A stretch of 64,000 nucleotides of DNA. Origin: PSRJ01 sp963825305. GTDB taxonomy: Bacteria; Acidobacteriota; Terriglobia; Bryobacterales; Bryobacteraceae. The notes under the pieces are model-generated. The model was not told the origin of the DNA, did not search any database, and saw only the letters and a program-made list of their open reading frames with translations. The DNA lies in the NCBI GenBank assembly GCA_963825305.1, contig CAWGTA010000008.1, forward strand, positions 186,001 through 250,000. The letters are read 5' to 3'. How positions within the stretch are numbered: the stretch's first letter is position 1; each line of letters starts with the position of its first letter. Shown in pieces: positions 52,065 to 60,842 of this stretch. Both the position numbers and the translations under genes were made by a program.

Positions 52065-53777
52065 CTATTTGTACATGGTTTGGTTGGAGGTGCCCGACGA
52101 ATATACATCGCGATTGATGACCACGTCCACCAGCGCCGGCTGGCCGGAGTCGCGCGCTTTTTCGAGCGCCGGCCGGATCTCCTCGGGCTTGGTTACGCGA
52201 ATGCCGAAACCGCCCATGGCTTCCGCCAGCCGGTCGAAGCGCACGTCGCCGACCACGTTGCCGATGTCGCCGCGGCCCGGGTACTTCCGCTCCTGACCGA
52301 ATCGAATTTGGTTCCAGGAGGAGTTGTTGCCGATCACGCCCACGTACGGCAGTTTCCGATGGACCATGGTAATGAAATCGAAGCCGGTCAAAGTAAACGA
52401 GCAATCGCCGTAAAGCGTCACCACGTCGCGCTGCGGCTGCGCCAGTTTGGACGCCATGGCAAAACCCGTGCCGACACCCAGCGTACCGAGCGGACCTGGA
52501 TCCATCCAGCCTCCGGGTTTATGCGGCTGCACAATAGAACCCGAGAACGTGACAATGTCGCCACCGTCTCCGATGTAGACGGTCTCCTCCTGGAGGAATT
52601 CGTTGATCTCGTGGCACAGGCGCACCGGGTGAATCGGCATTTCATTTGCGGCAATGATCTTGTCGTTCTTGCCTTTACTGGCTGCCTCGTCCTCCCGCAG
52701 CATCTTGAGGAAGGGATCGTGTTTCTTCGCCGTATCGCCCTTGGAGGCTTCGCACATCGCATTCACGATGGTGCGCAGGTTGCCCACCAGCCCGAAGTCG
52801 AAGTCGCGATTGTTGCCGACATTCCGGTAATCCATGTCCATGATCACGATCTTCGCCTTGGGATTGAGGCGCCGGCCGTAGCCCATGCGGAAATCGAGCG
52901 GCGTTCCCGCCAGCAGGATGACATCGGCGTTGTCGAACGCGGCCTTGCGAGACGGCATGAAACTGTAGGGATGGTTACGCGGCAGAGTGCCGCGGGCCGA
53001 GCCATTGACGTAAATCGGCATGTTGAAATGCCGTGCGAACCGGTCAATGGCGTCGTGCGCGCGGCAGGTGCGCGCCTGCGTGCCGAACAACGCCACGGGG
53101 CGCTCGGCTTGCGCCAGCAAATCCGCCACCTGCTGCACGATATTGGGGTCGCCTATAAAATCGGGAGCTAATCCGTTGGCGCCGCGCACACGGAAGTTTT
53201 TCGGATAACGAACCTTCGACGCCTCCACTTTGCCATCCATGATGTCGTGCGGGATCTCGAGGAAAGCGGGCCCTGGCGCTCCATTGTACATCTCGCGAAA
53301 CGCAATCCCCATCATTTCCGCCACCCGGTCGGTGGTCATCACGAGCGAGGCGAATTTACTGATGGGCGTCATCATTTCGGTGTGACGCAATTCCTGCAAT
53401 CCACCCATGCGGTATTGTTTTAGCGGGGAATTGCCGCCGATCAACAGCATGGGGGTCTCCGCGCGAAAGGCGTTGGCCATGCCGGTCACCGCATCGGTGG
53501 TACCGGGACCCGCGGTCACCACCGCACAACCCAGCCCGGTGATGCGCCCGTAGGCGTCGGCTGCGTGCGCGGCCACCTGCTCGTGGCGGACGTCGATAAT
53601 CTCTATACCTTCGTCAATACATCCGTTATAGATATCGACAATGTGACCGCCGGAAATGGTGAAAATGTGCCGGATGCCTTCCTGCTTGAGCATCTTGGCG
53701 ACGATCTGGCCGCCCGAAATCATTTCCGTACTGGGGGCGGCTTGCGCGCCAATTGCCGTTTCAACAGTAGTTCCCAT
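52065..53777 (-). CDS. ThDP-dependent oxalyl-CoA decarboxylase / 2-hydroxyacyl-CoA lyase-like enzyme
   Basis: 570 aa. N-terminal Pyr domain has GGQIVAKMLKQEGIRHIFTI and the ThDP-activating Glu in DVRHEQVAAHAADAYGRITG; the Mg-ThDP motif is GDCSFTLTGFDF and, about 25 residues on, GNNSSWNQ. The middle domain has PVALFGTQARTCRAHDAIDR. It is close in kind to acetolactate synthase-like proteins; the neighbour frc points to oxalyl-CoA decarboxylase (oxalyl-CoA to formyl-CoA plus CO2), while 2-hydroxyacyl-CoA lyase is the main alternative. It is first in the operon; a TATAAA lies at 53872-53877 upstream on the minus strand. Confidence 0.85.
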   Translation of the reverse strand: MGTTVETAIGAQAAPSTEMISGGQIVAKMLKQEGIRHIFTISGGHIVDIYNGCIDEGIEIIDVRHEQVAAHAADAYGRITGLGCAVVTAGPGTTDAVTGMANAFRAETPMLLIGGNSPLKQYRMGGLQELRHTEMMTPISKFASLVMTTDRVAEMMGIAFREMYNGAPGPAFLEIPHDIMDGKVEASKVRYPKNFRVRGANGLAPDFIGDPNIVQQVADLLAQAERPVALFGTQARTCRAHDAIDRFARHFNMPIYVNGSARGTLPRNHPYSFMPSRKAAFDNADVILLAGTPLDFRMGYGRRLNPKAKIVIMDMDYRNVGNNRDFDFGLVGNLRTIVNAMCEASKGDTAKKHDPFLKMLREDEAASKGKNDKIIAANEMPIHPVRLCHEINEFLQEETVYIGDGGDIVTFSGSIVQPHKPGGWMDPGPLGTLGVGTGFAMASKLAQPQRDVVTLYGDCSFTLTGFDFITMVHRKLPYVGVIGNNSSWNQIRFGQERKYPGRGDIGNVVGDVRFDRLAEAMGGFGIRVTKPEEIRPALEKARDSGQPALVDVVINRDVYSSGTSNQTMYK

Positions 53778-54407
53778 GTAAACCTCGTGCGCGGTCTAAA
53801 CGCTGACTTCGTCTTCTCCGGGAACCGCGGGTTGAGCGGTAAGAACCATTCCCGTTGCCGACGCCGCAACCTTTATACATCCCGCAAGATTGCGCGTAGA
53901 CATCTAGATTATCATGGCAAGATCGGTTGGGCTTTTTGGGTCAGGAACGGCTTTTCCGTTATGATCGGACCTGGACTGAACATGGGGGGCCGGCCCCCAC
54001 TGTCGGCTTGTAAAAGCGCGGCGCTAAGCCGCCCGAGTGGGATTCCGGATGGCTCTGCGCGAAACAACCGCCTGGAAATAGCCATTGTGGTGGCGGCAAG
54101 TGCCGCCATCAGTACGCATCGTATCCGTCTCATGTGACGGGTTCCTGCCCCGCTTTTTGGCCGGTCTTGGTGGACTGCCACTAGGTTTACGCGATACCGG
54201 ATGCTGCTGCACATGCGGTCCACGGCGGCGTCGTTCTTGCGGGGATTTCGCGCGTAGAAGACCAGTCGCTCAATGGGCCAAAACTGAATTTGCGGATCTG
54301 CGCCGCCGTTTCCTGCGCCTTTCGCGTTACCTCAGAACCCGAGTCCAACATTAAACGTCGCCTCCAGGCAAGCATCGAACACCTAAAAGGCAAACCTAGT
54401 CCGCGCG
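53778..54407. other. Gene-poor stretch upstream of the oxalate operon
   Basis: Holds the operon promoter on the minus strand and a short hairpin (GGGGGCCGGCCCCC near 53984). A minus-strand frame starting near 54133 has a signal-like N-terminus (VLMAALAATTMAIS) but no continuation I can identify. No RNA gene seen. Confidence 0.35.
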
Positions 54408-54485
54408 GGAGTCCCGGAGCGCGTCGCCATGATGATCTCGGGCCACAAGGCGCGCGCCGTATTCGACAGGTACAACACGTCATAA
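54408..54485 (+). pseudogene. Tyrosine-recombinase (phage integrase) C-terminal tail
   Basis: GVPERVAMMISGHKARAVFD then RYNTS and TAA. This is the C-terminal box of tyrosine recombinases: His in SGHK and the nucleophile Tyr in FDRY. Upstream DNA carries no recognisable RHT box, so only the last ~25 codons remain. Confidence 0.75.
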
Positions 54486-54983
54486 TAACGCTCACATCGT
54501 GCTGTAGGTATCACTGGGACGGTCCACTAGCAGATTCCCACAGCCATGGCCGTGCTATGCAGTGGGGGTGAAGTGGCGTTTCTGGAAACTTGCCCGCCAG
54601 ACGGCGGCGAGTAGGTTCAGTTTCCGGTATTGCCGTCTACCGACCGGAACCGCCCACTTCTGGCCAACCGGCTATTCGCTCGGGTGAAGCCTCTCTCGCC
54701 GGTTGTTCGTAAGCGTCGTTTTCAAGCGTGCGCAGCCATAGCGTCAGCAAGCTTAGGTTCTTCAATCCGAAGGAAGGCGCCAGCGCGGCTCACCTTGGGT
54801 GGACGGCGCGAACCTCGGGGATGAGTGCCTTTGGTTCCTGCGTGCGAACTTGTTCTATTCTTCATATCAGCACTCGTTAACGTTTGCTAACCTTGATGTA
54901 CCATGATCGAGATTCGATTCAAATCTTGAATGGCGTGGAGCGATATGTGGGGTTACCGAAGAAGTGCACTCCCAAATCCTAGT
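54486..54983. other. Unassigned stretch after the integrase remnant
   Basis: About 500 bp with no acceptable gene in any frame. It contains an inverted repeat around 54625-54652 (TTCCGGT / ACCGGAA). Possibly further decayed mobile-element DNA, though no transposase motif was found. Confidence 0.3.
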
Positions 54984-55206
54984 CAGTGACCGCCACCACC
55001 CCTGTCGATGAATTCGAGGTGTTCATCAGGTCGGACGTACACGAGGCCGAAACTCGGGACCGCCAACATGCAGCACCGAACTGCTTGCTCGACGTACCAC
55101 GCCGTCTCCACTTCTGCCACCGCGACGAATTCCACACGTCACGTTCGCCGTGGTATAGGATTCGGTCGTCTGCCTGAACCTCCACGCCTGACAAGTACTT
55201 TAACGA
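54984..55206 (-). pseudogene. Small hypothetical gene, frameshifted remnant
   Basis: Two minus-strand frames together look like one protein: first SLKYLSGVEVQADDRILYHG, then, after a shift near 55125, VAEVETAWYVEQAVRCCMLA and VPSFGLVYVRPDEHLEFIDR, ending at a TGA at 54984. The pattern (GD/DRILY-G, WYVE, PSFG, LEFIDR) is protein-like and recalls a small acidobacterial family, name not known to me. The 5' side runs into poorly coded DNA. Confidence 0.45.
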
Positions 55207-55394
55207 CATCTGTCCGTACGCCGTAATAGCGCCCTGCGGAGCAGAGGATGGCGCAGTTTCCGATAAGCGGGCGATATGTGGCGTTATCGGACACTTGCCG
55301 CAGACGGTGCCAATTCCCTGGCTGACCGGGGTGGACTTCTTTGTTGTCCGCCGCGACGTCGCACTCTTGGTGCAGTTCGTTGGTAACGTGAACC

Positions 55395-55602
55395 TCGGCG
55401 CGCGCTCCGCGTCTCCCGCGGCGGAAAAAGGGGCCGGAAACTTCCGCCGCGCGCTCCAACTCTGGCGTTGCCCGTCGGCCGCGCCGCCGCGGCGGACGCC
55501 ACGAAGCCGGAATGGCGGGCGCGCGTGGGGCGGGCCGCCGGCTTCCGCCTTCTGCGCGCGAATCGGCGGCGCGGCATGCCGCGGCGCCCGCACCGAAGTT
55601 AA
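55395..55602 (+). repeat. Modular GC-rich repeat, copy 16
   Basis: GCGCGCTCCGCGTCTCCCGC, GGCGGAAAAAGGGGCCGGAA, ACTTCCGCCGCGCGCTCCAA, GTTGCCCGTCGGCCGCGCCG, then GCGCGAATCGGCGGCGCGGC. Confidence 0.9.
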
Positions 55603-55880
55603 CCGTATTGTTATCAATGAGTGCCCCGCACTTTCGTCCAGGCCCGCAGCGGCGCCGGGCGAATGCTGGCGACGTCGACGCCACCGCGCTCGAGCTCCGC
55701 GTCCCCGTCGTCCGCCGTGGCAGGCGCATCGCTCGTTACGGCGCCGGAAGGCGGAGCGCGCGTAGGGCGGAGTTGCCGTCGTCCTCGGCTTCGGAGCGCG
55801 GCTCGGCGGGGGCGGGACAAACTAAAACTGCAGCTTCGCGTCTCCCGCGGCGGCCACGCCGAGCAACCCACCGCGGCCCG
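55603..55880 (+). repeat. Modular GC-rich repeat, copy 17
   Basis: CGTATTGTTATCAATGAGTG box, GGGCGAATGCTGGCGACGTC, GTTACGGCGCCGGAAGGCGG, CTTCGGAGCGCGGCTCGGCG and CGTCTCCCGCGGCGGCC. The stretch after it to ~56200 holds no gene that I can see. Confidence 0.85.
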
Positions 55881-56206
55881 ATCTACCAAACCTGGCGCCG
55901 CGTCCTTCTCCACTACAGGCGCCGCCAGAGGTCATGGTACTAGGTCCTTTTCCCCTCGAACATAAGCACAAACCCCAAGAGACCATAACTCCATATTTCG
56001 ATAGGCTACGATAACTAGCTCGCGTTCAATGCTGGGTGTCACCAGAAATGCGTACTATCCGAGCCTGTCTTGCCTCCACTTTCGTTTGCATTAAGTCGGG
56101 ATACGTTTTGTCATGCGAACTTTCATATGAAGAGGGGATGCAGAATGGCCGCTAGTTCTGTTTGCCAGTTGGTACAACGCGAGCCTAGCCCGCTGCTTCA
56201 GTCTGT

Positions 56207-56345
56207 ATGAATAACAAACCTTGCCGACCTGTCTGTCGCTTTGGAATCGCCACATAAGGTGTAGTGTAGAATCCGTCGAACTCGATCTCCGGACTCTACG
56301 GGCATTCTTGCGCCGAGACTATCGCGCGACTTTAAGGGGGGCTAT
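56207..56345 (+). pseudogene. Relic of a small gene related to that at 60437
   Basis: After a frame break near 56225 it reads CLSLWNRHIRCSVESVELDL then RTLRAFLRRDYRATL, 80% or so like the protein at 60437. The ATG at 56207 and KPC codons are out of frame with the rest, and the homology ends at about 56335 before a TAA-rich stretch. No repeat element is present at its end. Confidence 0.6.
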
Positions 56346-56518
56346 TCATGAAACGGTGTCCGGGCTAACCAGTCACCGACATCGACATCCACTTTTCGGC
56401 CCCGCGCCGAGTCGGAACAACGGTCCCATAGCTAAGCCTAACAATCGAGGCTCAGACGAAACACCTACGAAGTAACAGGGACGCCATTTAGAGTTCGGGT
56501 TTGAAGGAGCTGACAGAT

Positions 56519-57655
56519 ATGCAACCAAGTCCGTTCGTGGAGTTTGACCAGAGTACCGAAGTGCTTTCTCACGCACAAGGTATTCTGGAGAAGCATTGCG
56601 GTGTGTTTTTAACTCTTCTGAATTGCTGCGCAGTCCCAATCGCAATTGTCACCACTGACTATTTGACCGTATTCGCCAACTCGGCTTTCAGTACACTGAC
56701 GGGCGATACCGATACTAAATGGCTGGGAAAGCAGTTCGGTGAAGCGGTACGCTGCTCTTGTTTGGCAGAATTCTGTGGTAAATGCGGAGACCTTGCGCCA
56801 TGCGCGGCTTGCGGAGGGCTGATTGCACTACGACGCGCTGTTGAAGGCAGCTTCTCGCCGGAGGAGTGTCAGCTGAGAGTGCTACGGAACGGTAAGTCCG
56901 AATGCCTCGATCTTCAAGTGTCTGCTGCGCCGTTTTCGGTGACAGAGACCGAGTTCATCGTCATGACCCTAGTTGACAATAGCGACGGGAAGCGCCGCAG
57001 CGCCCTCGAAAGGAGTTTTTTTATGACGTTCTGAATACCGCAGGGAACATTCGGATCCTCATCGATCTACTCAAAACTGACCTTCTCCAAAGCGACGCTG
57101 CCGAGCTCATACAATTGGCTTCTTTCAGTGCCCAGGAGTTGATTACCGAGATCACAGGCTATCGGCAGTTGGCGGCTGCTGAGAAGGATGGTCTGGTGGT
57201 AACACCGGAAATTATAGAGGGGTTGGAGCTCGTTTCGGAGCTAGCGAGGGTCTACCGGCGCCATTTTTCCCGAGAGAGGGTGAGAATCGAAATTGCGCCT
57301 GGCTCTGTGGGCGTACGGTTCGCGAGCGATCGCACTCTTCTCACACGTGTTTTAAGCAACATGCTCAAGAACGCCGCCGAGGCAACGAGCCCTGACAACA
57401 TCGTTACGGTCGGTTGTTCCGCCTCGGCTGAACATGTTGAGTTTACCGTGAACAACTTCTCCGTTATGTCAGACGGAGATCCAAATGCAGATGTTTCATC
57501 GCTCATTCTCCACGAAGGGCACGGGGCGCGGCCTCGGCACGTATAGCATGAAATTGCTCAGCGAGCGATATCTCGGCGGCTCCGTCACATTTCGATCGAT
57601 ACCAGGAGAAGGCACCACGTTTACGGCCCGATATCCGCGGCTGTTGACGAGCTAA
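56519..57655 (+). pseudogene. PAS-domain sensor histidine kinase with two frameshifts
   Basis: Part one (to 57034) is a PAS domain: LLNCCAVPIAIVTTDYLTVF, then a Cys-rich loop CSCLAEFCGKCG...CAACGG. At a run of seven T (57017-57023) the frame breaks; one more T would restore YDVLNTAGNIRILIDLLKTD, the short HisKA-like helix. Part two has the HATPase: LSNMLKNAAEATSPDN. Near 57490 the frame shifts again and goes on RSFSTKGTGRGLGTYSMKLL, FRSIPGEGTTFTARYP to TAA at 57653. GGAG precedes the ATG. Two single-base lesions, or sequencing errors in the homopolymer. Confidence 0.8.
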
Positions 57656-57689
57656 ACAAGCCGGAGCCGCGTTGATTCCCGTTGGTTCC

Positions 57690-57960
57690 CGCGCCGGCGC
57701 GCCACTCGCTTGGACGCCGGAATACCGGAGCGTGTGGCGCTCTAACGTCTGCCTGCCCACCTTTGGGCGAGGGGGCAACTGCCGTCGGTGTCCCAGAAAC
57801 GGCCATGTCGTAAGCGCGGAGCGCCGCGGCAGGCTCTAACCGAGCGCACGCCCGGCGGTCCGGCGTCGTAGCGAGCGTGCGCTGCGGCGATTGCGGCGTC
57901 CCCGGACGCCCCGCATGCCGGCGTCGCGGCCGTCGCTGCAGTGATGTTTTCTTCCCGCTT
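57690..57960. repeat. Modular GC-rich repeat, copy 18 (highly degenerate)
   Basis: CGCCGGCGCGCCACTCGCTT, GACGCCGGAATACCGGAGCG, and in the other direction GGCGTCGTAGCGAGCGTGCG. The core is gone. No gene between here and 58104. Confidence 0.5.
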
Positions 57961-58103
57961 TCCGGCGGCGCAGACGCGGAGCGGTGGATAGATTCTGAAA
58001 ACACCAGCCCCCGTATCTTGACGAGGGCTAAAGTTCTAAGACGACCTGACCGATAAGAGTTCAACCGGAGCAATCCGGTCTATCTTGTCCGCGGAGGGTG
58101 CTC

Positions 58104-59501
58104 ATGCAAAAACGTTCCGAACTAGCGTTGATTCCGAAGAAGCCTGCTGAAACTAGTACAAATAGCCAGGGCCAGGCGTCCGTTCCTACGCCGAGCCAGC
58201 AACTGAGGCCTCAGAGAGTAATTGGAACTGGGCCTACTGACTACGCGCCTCGGGAGGCTGGCATTGCCGCCCACTGCAATCGAGTGGCGGCTCTGGCAGT
58301 CGAAATTGCTCGGGGTATTCCCGTTCCGGTGGAAGCGTTAGGCGTCGTGCAACAGGCAGCGTGGCTGCATCACGCTTCGCCGTTTGAGCTCAATCCATCA
58401 GCTCTCCGCCGGTTACTGAAAGATTTTCTTCCGGCATCCGCCCAGATCGGCGAGAATCAAGAATTTCCAGAAGTTCCCCAAGACGTGGCCGCCGTCGTGC
58501 GCGTCTTCGATCGCTTTCCGGCATATACGACCGGCAAACCCGGACTCGACATCCTGGCTCAAGTCCTTTTTGTCAGCAACCTTATCGATGAGCAAATGGA
58601 GCTGCTGGCATGGGCACCCGCCTCGCCATTTGATGTTTGGGAGAGTCTTGGAGAACTTTCGGGGCTGTTCGAGCCACAAGTCATTAGAGCGGCGTACAAA
58701 ACACTGCGGAGTTCACCGAAAGAACGCGAGGCGGCCTGCCTCTCGCTTGAGGCGGCGCTGGCCAAAGACCTGTTGCAGACGTTGATCCATCAACGGCCCG
58801 ACAGCGTCAGTGTTCTTGCCGACTTGGCCGCCCGAGACCAAGTTATGGCTGGCTATTTCCTGCTCGCCGCGAATTCGATGATTAACGGAGGTCGTCCGCG
58901 GGTCCGGTCATTACGCCAAGCCATCGTTCAGATCGGAACCGAAGCTGCGCGGAAACTGTTGCTGGTGCTTTCTCTCCGGCCGATATTCTCTGCCGCACAG
59001 TTGGATCGCGTCTGGAAGCACTCGCTCCAGACGGCTGCATACTTTGAAGCCTGGGCCGGCCCGAGGGGCCTTCTTGCCGGCGAAGATGCGCTCCTTCTTG
59101 GGCTGGTCCATGACGTTGGGAGCATCGCTGTAGAGAGTCTGCCGGCGCACACTATGACCACGTTCCGGCGCCTTTATGACGGAGGATGGGCACCGCAGTC
59201 CGCTGAACTGCTTTTTTTGGGGTGCGATCACGGCGATTTGGGCGCATCCCTCCTTTCTTCCTGGGGCTTGCCAGATCATTTGACCGAAGCGGTTCGCTCC
59301 CATCACAGTCCCGCTGAATCCGATTCCATGTTGGCATCCGCATTGTATGCTGCGGGATATTGGCTGGAACAAGAAGAAGACTTGCCGTCGCCTCGACACC
59401 TCGATGCGGCGCTCAACCGTCTCGGATGCTCGATTATGGATTTATCGAAGGCCCAACCCGCCGATCCGGTTCTTTTGGCTGCTATGGCGCAATATCAATA
59501 G
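58104..59501 (+). CDS. HDOD-domain signalling protein
   Basis: 465 aa. Start ATG at 58104 has GGAGG six bases upstream. The C-terminal half is an HDOD domain (HD-related output domain): AGYFLLAANSMINGGRPRVR, RSLRQAIVQIGTEAARKLLL, DALLLGLVHDVGSIAVESLP with HD, DHGDLGASLLSSWGLPDHLT and EAVRSHHSP. The N-terminal ~200 residues include a YuxH/EAL-less region (AREAGIAAHCNRVAALAVEI), itself HD-like. HDOD proteins act in bacterial signalling, usually without nucleotide hydrolysis. It lies before a double-receiver protein. Confidence 0.85.
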   Translation: MQKRSELALIPKKPAETSTNSQGQASVPTPSQQLRPQRVIGTGPTDYAPREAGIAAHCNRVAALAVEIARGIPVPVEALGVVQQAAWLHHASPFELNPSALRRLLKDFLPASAQIGENQEFPEVPQDVAAVVRVFDRFPAYTTGKPGLDILAQVLFVSNLIDEQMELLAWAPASPFDVWESLGELSGLFEPQVIRAAYKTLRSSPKEREAACLSLEAALAKDLLQTLIHQRPDSVSVLADLAARDQVMAGYFLLAANSMINGGRPRVRSLRQAIVQIGTEAARKLLLVLSLRPIFSAAQLDRVWKHSLQTAAYFEAWAGPRGLLAGEDALLLGLVHDVGSIAVESLPAHTMTTFRRLYDGGWAPQSAELLFLGCDHGDLGASLLSSWGLPDHLTEAVRSHHSPAESDSMLASALYAAGYWLEQEEDLPSPRHLDAALNRLGCSIMDLSKAQPADPVLLAAMAQYQ

Positions 59502-59611
59502 TCTTGGGACGTTCAGTACCGCAGCTCTATAAGAAAACGGCCAAACAGAATTAGATTCGTGATTACATTCACGACAGCTGTCTAGGCTGAAGTTTTTCGG
59601 AGGGATGGGCT

Positions 59612-60370
59612 ATGGGACGTTCTATAATTTTGCTGGTGGCGGGACGCTCGGAGAAGCAAAGGTGCATTAGGCGCATTCTCGAGCGCTACGGTCTTGACGT
59701 GCTTGCCGCTCCGACCGGGGTTCAGGGACTTGCACTGTTCCGAAGGTATCGAAGCGAAATCAGAATGGCAGTTGTTGACATCGTGATACCCGGCGTGGGC
59801 GGATTGGACCTCGCGGCGGAGCTGGAGCGTGAGTCGCCAGAAACAAAGATCCTATATATTTCAGCGTGTGCCTCCAGCATCGCAGCGGCGAGCATTCGGC
59901 AACGATCCCCGAACCTGATTCTCCTGAAGCCTTTCACCGGCAAGCAACTCGTCAGGCGGATTCGGGAAATGCTCTCTAACACTCCGTTAACAGCAAGCGG
60001 GCGTGGAAAGCGGGGCATTCTGATCGTGGATCGCGATCTTGGGCTGGTGTTTTCAGCCGGGCAGGTTCTGGCGGATGCCGGTTACTCGGTGCTGCCCGCG
60101 CAGAACACCGTGGATGCGCGCCTCTTGATTGATCGAGTCCGCCCGGACATTGGAGTTTTAATCATGAATCCATTCTTACCGGGTGTTAGGAGTTTGATCA
60201 CTACGTTGCGCAAGAAGGAACAAGGTTTGAGTGTCGTCGCGCTAGCTGACGCGAGCGGCCGTATCTGCAGAATTGCGAATGTGGAGGCCGTTACGTCCTG
60301 TACGGTGGGAGTCGGAGGAGCAGCCTCGGGGAGTTGGCTTCGGACGATTGAACGACTCGCTGCAGGTTAG
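59612..60370 (+). CDS. Double receiver-domain response regulator
   Basis: 252 aa with two CheY-like domains and no output domain. REC1 (3-120): ILLVAGRSEKQRCIRRIL, phospho-Asp in MAVVDIVIPGVGGLDLAAEL and the switch Lys in ILLKPFTGKQLVRRI; note that the usual acidic pair at the start is replaced (VAGRSE). REC2 (134-250): GILIVDRDLGLVFSAG keeps the acidic pair, but the phospho-acceptor position reads VLIMNPFLPG, Asn for Asp, so it is probably not phosphorylated. GGAG precedes the ATG. Likely partner: the HDOD protein upstream or the broken PAS kinase. Confidence 0.85.
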   Translation: MGRSIILLVAGRSEKQRCIRRILERYGLDVLAAPTGVQGLALFRRYRSEIRMAVVDIVIPGVGGLDLAAELERESPETKILYISACASSIAAASIRQRSPNLILLKPFTGKQLVRRIREMLSNTPLTASGRGKRGILIVDRDLGLVFSAGQVLADAGYSVLPAQNTVDARLLIDRVRPDIGVLIMNPFLPGVRSLITTLRKKEQGLSVVALADASGRICRIANVEAVTSCTVGVGGAASGSWLRTIERLAAG

Positions 60371-60436
60371 GCACGGGATGTGGCCACTGGTCGCCAGAAA
60401 GTTGAAGTAACACAATTACAAACAGGGGAGACGGAA

Positions 60437-60631
60437 ATGCAAACACGGAATACGACGAAGCCTTGCGCCGAGTGTCTATCGCTTTGGAATCGTTACATAA
60501 GGTCTAGTGTGGAATCTGCTGAACTGGATCTTCAGGCGTTACGTGCGTTCTTACGCCGGGACTATCACGCAACCCTACAGCACCGCCGCGCCGGCGCACC
60601 GCTCGCCACGAAGCCGGAATGGCGGGCGTAG
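60437..60631 (+). CDS. Small protein truncated by a repeat element
   Basis: 64 aa from an ATG preceded by GGGGAGACGGA. The first ~47 residues look genuine: MQTRNTTKPCAECLSLWNRY, IRSSVESAELDLQALRAFLR, RDYHATLQ, with a CxxC pair. From about 60578 the DNA is the GC-rich repeat, so the last ~17 residues (RRAGAPLATKPEWRA) are repeat-encoded. A related but decayed gene at 56207 shares the CLSLWNR-IR-SVES-ELDL core. The original gene was probably longer. Function unknown. Confidence 0.6.
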   Translation: MQTRNTTKPCAECLSLWNRYIRSSVESAELDLQALRAFLRRDYHATLQHRRAGAPLATKPEWRA

Positions 60632-60705
60632 CGCGTGGCCGCCGCCGCTTCGGAGGGCGAACCGGCGGCGAAAAGAGCCGAGGGGCGCACTCCTCGCGCC
60701 CATCT
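60578..60705 (+). repeat. Modular GC-rich repeat, copy 19
   Basis: CACCGCCGCGCCGGCGCACC, GCTCGCCACGAAGCCGGAAT, CGCTTCGGAGGGCGAACCGG. Only the tail half is present. It begins inside the small gene at 60437. Confidence 0.8.
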
Positions 60706-60842
60706 CGCAGGAGCGCACAGAGCTATGGAGTCTCCTTCCGGTCAGTCCGAAACGTGTCCTACGATTCTATCTTTAAGCATGGCGGCGCTGCCCCAGAACT
60801 ACCCGCTTCGGTCGGGAGAAGTGGCAAGTCGCAGAGAGATGC

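Noticed and set aside
50773..53171. Plus-strand frames opposite frc and the ThDP gene
   Set aside because: Antisense shadows; His/Arg-rich without motifs.
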